DNA of 64,000 bases, taken from positions 248,001 through 312,000 of the forward strand of contig NZ_BNEB01000005.1 in assembly GCF_016860545.1 (NCBI RefSeq), given 5' to 3'. Shown piece after piece: positions 61,559 through 64,000 of the stretch (position 1 is the first letter of the stretch; the number at the start of each line of letters is the position of its first letter). Source of the stretch: Streptomyces asoensis (GTDB lineage Bacteria; Actinomycetota; Actinomycetes; Streptomycetales; Streptomycetaceae). A model generated the notes under the pieces. It was not told the DNA's origin, did not search any database, and saw nothing but the letters and a program-made list of their open reading frames with translations. A program made the position numbers and the translations under genes.

Positions 61559-62068
61559 GTGACGCGGGACAATCGCACAGGACCGCCCTGCTTCGGGAGC
61601 GAACGCGCCATGCTGCGGGCCTTCCTCGACTACCACCGCGCCACCCTCGCCATGAAGTGCGAGGGCCTGAGCGACGAGGAGCTGCGCAGCAGGTCGATGC
61701 CGCCGTCCACGCTCTCGCTGCTCGGGCTGGTACGGCACATGGCAGAGGTGGAGCGTGCCTGGTTCCGCCGGGTGTTCGAGGACCATGACGCGCCCATGGT
61801 CTGGTCCGACGAGATCGACTTCCAGGCGGCCTACGACGCGAGCGAGTCGACGAGGGCCGAGGCGTTCACCGCCTGGGAGGCCGAGGTGGAGAACTCGCGC
61901 CGGGTCGAGCGGGCCGCCGAGTCCCTCGACCTGGCCGGGTACCAGCCCCGCTGGGAGGAGAAGGTGTCCCTGCGGATGGTGATGATCCACGTCCTCCTGG
62001 AGTACGGCCGCCACAACGGGCACGCGGACTTCCTCCGCGAGGGGATCGACGGCACCGTGGGCGCCTGA
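61559..62068 (+). CDS. DinB/DUF664-family protein
   Basis: A 169-residue four-helix-bundle protein. The helix FLDYHRATLAMKCEGLSDEE starts the fold; HMAEVERAWFRRVFEDHD and LEYGRHNGHADFLREGIDG hold the histidines (H69-like and the C-terminal HNGH) that would bind a divalent metal. The family includes thiol-dependent S-transferases and many orphans. GTG 61559 has GAGGAG 8 nt upstream. It stands alone after the lyase gene. A role with mycothiol or bacillithiol-like chemistry is possible but unproven. Confidence 0.85.
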   Translation: MTRDNRTGPPCFGSERAMLRAFLDYHRATLAMKCEGLSDEELRSRSMPPSTLSLLGLVRHMAEVERAWFRRVFEDHDAPMVWSDEIDFQAAYDASESTRAEAFTAWEAEVENSRRVERAAESLDLAGYQPRWEEKVSLRMVMIHVLLEYGRHNGHADFLREGIDGTVGA

Positions 62069-62342
62069 GCACCACGGGCGCCCGAGAGCGGAGCGTCGTC
62101 CGAGGCGCGTCGTCCGGGAGGCCCCGTGCGCCGGGTCCCGGCCCTCGCCGGCCGGCCGGGTCGGGACGGCTGTTCGCCGGGTTCCGCCCCGATCCGGCGA
62201 TCACACGGAATAATCTTCCCGGTCCCCCAGGTGAGAACCGCGCCGTCCGGGACAAAAGGATCGGCAGAGGAAGCAGCACGGCTTCATCCTCGCGGGCCAC
62301 GGAGGGCACGCGCACCGCTCACGAACGAGAAGCAGGTACCCG

Positions 62343-64000
62343 GTGGCACATGCGGACAGCGGCGGGAACGACGCGGACGGCGCGGACTGGTCCGACGTCT
62401 TCGCCGCCGACCCCGAGATCGGTGGTGACCTGGCCGCCGTGGACTGGGCGGCCACACCGCTCGGGCCGCCCGCCGACTGGCCGCAGAGCCTGCGGACAGC
62501 GGTCCGCATCCTGCTGTCCTCGCGCTTCTCCATGTGGATGGCCTGGGGCCCCGACCTCACCTTCCTGTGCAACGCCGCCTACCGCCACAACACGCTGGGC
62601 CGCAAGTACCCCTGGGCGCTGGGGCTCCCCGCCGCCGAGGTCTGGTCGGAGATCTGGCCCGCCGTCGCCCCGCGGGTCGACCGGGTCCTGTCCACCGGCG
62701 AGGCCACCTGGGACGAGGGTCTCCAGCTGTTCCTGGAACGGTCCGGGTACCGCGAGGAGACGTACCACACGTTCTCCTACAGCCCGCTGCGCGAGGACGC
62801 CGGCGCCGTGGTGGGCATGCTGTGCGTGGTCAGCGAGGACACCGAGCGTGTCATCGGCGCACGCCGGATGGCGACCCTGCGCGATCTGGGCTCCGACCCC
62901 AGTGTCATCCGCACGGAGACCGAGACGCTCGCCTTCCTCGGCCGTCAGCTCGAACACAACCTCGCCGACCTGCCGTTCACGCTCACCTACCTCCTCGACG
63001 ACGACGGCGCGCACCTGGCCTGCACCACCGGCATGCCGGCCGGCCATCCGGCGGCCCCGGAGTTCCTGTCGCCCGACGACCCCGGCGCCCCGTGGCCGGT
63101 GGCGGCCCTCGCGGACGGCGCGACCGTGCAGACCGAGCTCGACCCCCGTCTCGCCGCGGGCCTGCCTTCAGGCGCCTGGACCGAACCCCCCGTCCAGGCC
63201 CTGGTGGTACCGCTGGTGCAACCGGGAGCCGCCCCCTACGGCTTCCTCGTCGCCGCGCTGAACAGGTATCGGGAGCTGGACGAGGAGTACCGGGGTTTCG
63301 TCGAGCTGGTCGCCGGATACCTCGCCGCCGGGATCGGGACGGCCCGCGGCTACCGGGCCCAGCAGCGGCGGGCGGAGGAGCTCGCCGAACTCGACCGGGC
63401 GAAGACGACGTTCTTCTCCAACATCAGCCATGAGTTCCGCACCCCCCTCGCCCTGATCTCGGGGCCCGTCGAGGAACTCCAGAAGCGCCTCGCGGACGCC
63501 GACGGGCAGATCGGGCAGGAGCTGGCGGCGATCCACCGCAACGCGCTGCGCCTGGGCAAGCTGGTCAACACCCTGCTGGACTTCTCCCGCATCGAGGCGG
63601 GCCGGATGCAGGCGTCCTACGAGCCGGTGGACCTGGCCGCGCTGACCGCCGAGCTCGCCAGCGTCTTCCGGTCGGCGGTGGACCGGGCGGGCCTCGACCT
63701 GGTCGTCGACTGCCCGCCGCTCGACCGTCCGGTCCACGTCGACCGGGACATGTGGGAGAAGGTGATGCTCAACCTGCTCAGCAACGCCCTCAAATTCACC
63801 TTCGAGGGCTCCCTGCACGTCACCGTCCGGGAGGAGGACGACCGGGCGGTGGTGACCGTCACCGACACGGGCGTCGGTATCGCCGCGGACGAGATGCCGC
63901 GTCTGTTCGAACGCTTCCACCGCATCAGCGGAGTCCGCGCCCGCTCCCACGAAGGCAGCGGCATCGGCCTCGCCCTCGTCCGGGAGCTGGTCGTGCTGCA
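62343..64000 (+). CDS. Large PAS-GAF sensor histidine kinase, 3' end outside window
   Basis: An open frame of 552 codons from GTG 62343 (VAHADSGGNDADGADWSDVF) to the window edge, without a stop. Residues about 40-180 are PAS-like (WPQSLRTAVRILLSSRFSMW), about 190-350 GAF-like, then a HisKA helix with FFSNISHEFRTPLALISGPV and an ATPase domain with MLNLLSNALKF, DTGVGIAADEM and GSGIGLALV. There is no transmembrane helix, so it is soluble. Proteins of this kind in Streptomyces often continue into receiver and PP2C domains, which cannot be checked here. The gap before it (62069-62342) shows no gene. Confidence 0.88.
   Translation, partial: MAHADSGGNDADGADWSDVFAADPEIGGDLAAVDWAATPLGPPADWPQSLRTAVRILLSSRFSMWMAWGPDLTFLCNAAYRHNTLGRKYPWALGLPAAEVWSEIWPAVAPRVDRVLSTGEATWDEGLQLFLERSGYREETYHTFSYSPLREDAGAVVGMLCVVSEDTERVIGARRMATLRDLGSDPSVIRTETETLAFLGRQLEHNLADLPFTLTYLLDDDGAHLACTTGMPAGHPAAPEFLSPDDPGAPWPVAALADGATVQTELDPRLAAGLPSGAWTEPPVQALVVPLVQPGAAPYGFLVAALNRYRELDEEYRGFVELVAGYLAAGIGTARGYRAQQRRAEELAELDRAKTTFFSNISHEFRTPLALISGPVEELQKRLADADGQIGQELAAIHRNALRLGKLVNTLLDFSRIEAGRMQASYEPVDLAALTAELASVFRSAVDRAGLDLVVDCPPLDRPVHVDRDMWEKVMLNLLSNALKFTFEGSLHVTVREEDDRAVVTVTDTGVGIAADEMPRLFERFHRISGVRARSHEGSGIGLALVRELVVL

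Overview
The window is high-GC actinobacterial DNA. Gene content (universal stress proteins, PP2C and STAS partner-switching genes, GAF-ANTAR, large HEAT protein, twin-arginine secreted enzymes) and the many genes with a TAnnnT hexamer 6-7 nt before the start codon (leaderless transcription) point to Streptomyces or a close relative. No tRNA, rRNA, CRISPR array, insertion sequence or phage gene was seen.

Region 1 (1-10.5 kb) is accessory: an NAD(P)-binding protein, a PLP decarboxylase divergent from a MarR regulator across a 15-bp-spaced operator array, a YihY membrane protein, a lipoprotein, an NCS1 permease with a cysteine-rich tail, and a solute-binding protein lying between remnants of an alpha-L-rhamnosidase gene and a small monooxygenase-like gene. 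Region 2 (10.9-14.1 kb) is a tightly overlapping three-gene operon: PAS/GAF/PP2C phosphatase, a cobalamin-binding protein carrying the Wx9EH and ExH signatures of CarH-type B12 photoreceptors but no DNA-binding domain, and a STAS anti-sigma antagonist. It reads as a light- or B12-gated partner-switching module and is the most original system in the window. Region 3 (14.7-16.9 kb) is a patch of gene decay: an ECF sigma factor with a collapsed middle and a 9-copy hexamer repeat, its frameshifted neighbour, a TetR fragment and a GNAT gene with one in-frame TGA. Region 4 (17-24.7 kb) holds a 1131-residue HEAT protein, small conserved genes, a Sir2 deacylase and a MarR/hydrolase divergent pair.

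Region 5 (24.7-57 kb) looks like a dormancy/hypoxia island equivalent to the DevR (DosR) regulon of Mycobacterium and the OsdR regulon of S. coelicolor: an Acg-type nitroreductase, a Rv2004c-like two-domain kinase, five tandem-domain universal stress proteins, a Rv1733c-like membrane protein, a DUF1918 fusion, GH65 and GH15 enzymes, two CBS-BON proteins, PPK2, SulP, a DevS-like GAF histidine kinase and a DevR-like response regulator. Near-palindromic boxes of the form GGG(A/C)C-N4-GGCCC precede most of these genes, often paired about 21 bp apart, which fits one regulator controlling the whole island. An embedded OmpR-type two-component pair sits divergent from a ferric-reductase-like flavocytochrome and an FMN-binding secreted protein.

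Region 6 (57-64 kb) has a sarcosine-oxidase-like flavoenzyme, two secreted polysaccharide-lyase-like proteins sharing one 16-bp operator, a DinB protein and the 5' part of a large histidine kinase that runs off the window.
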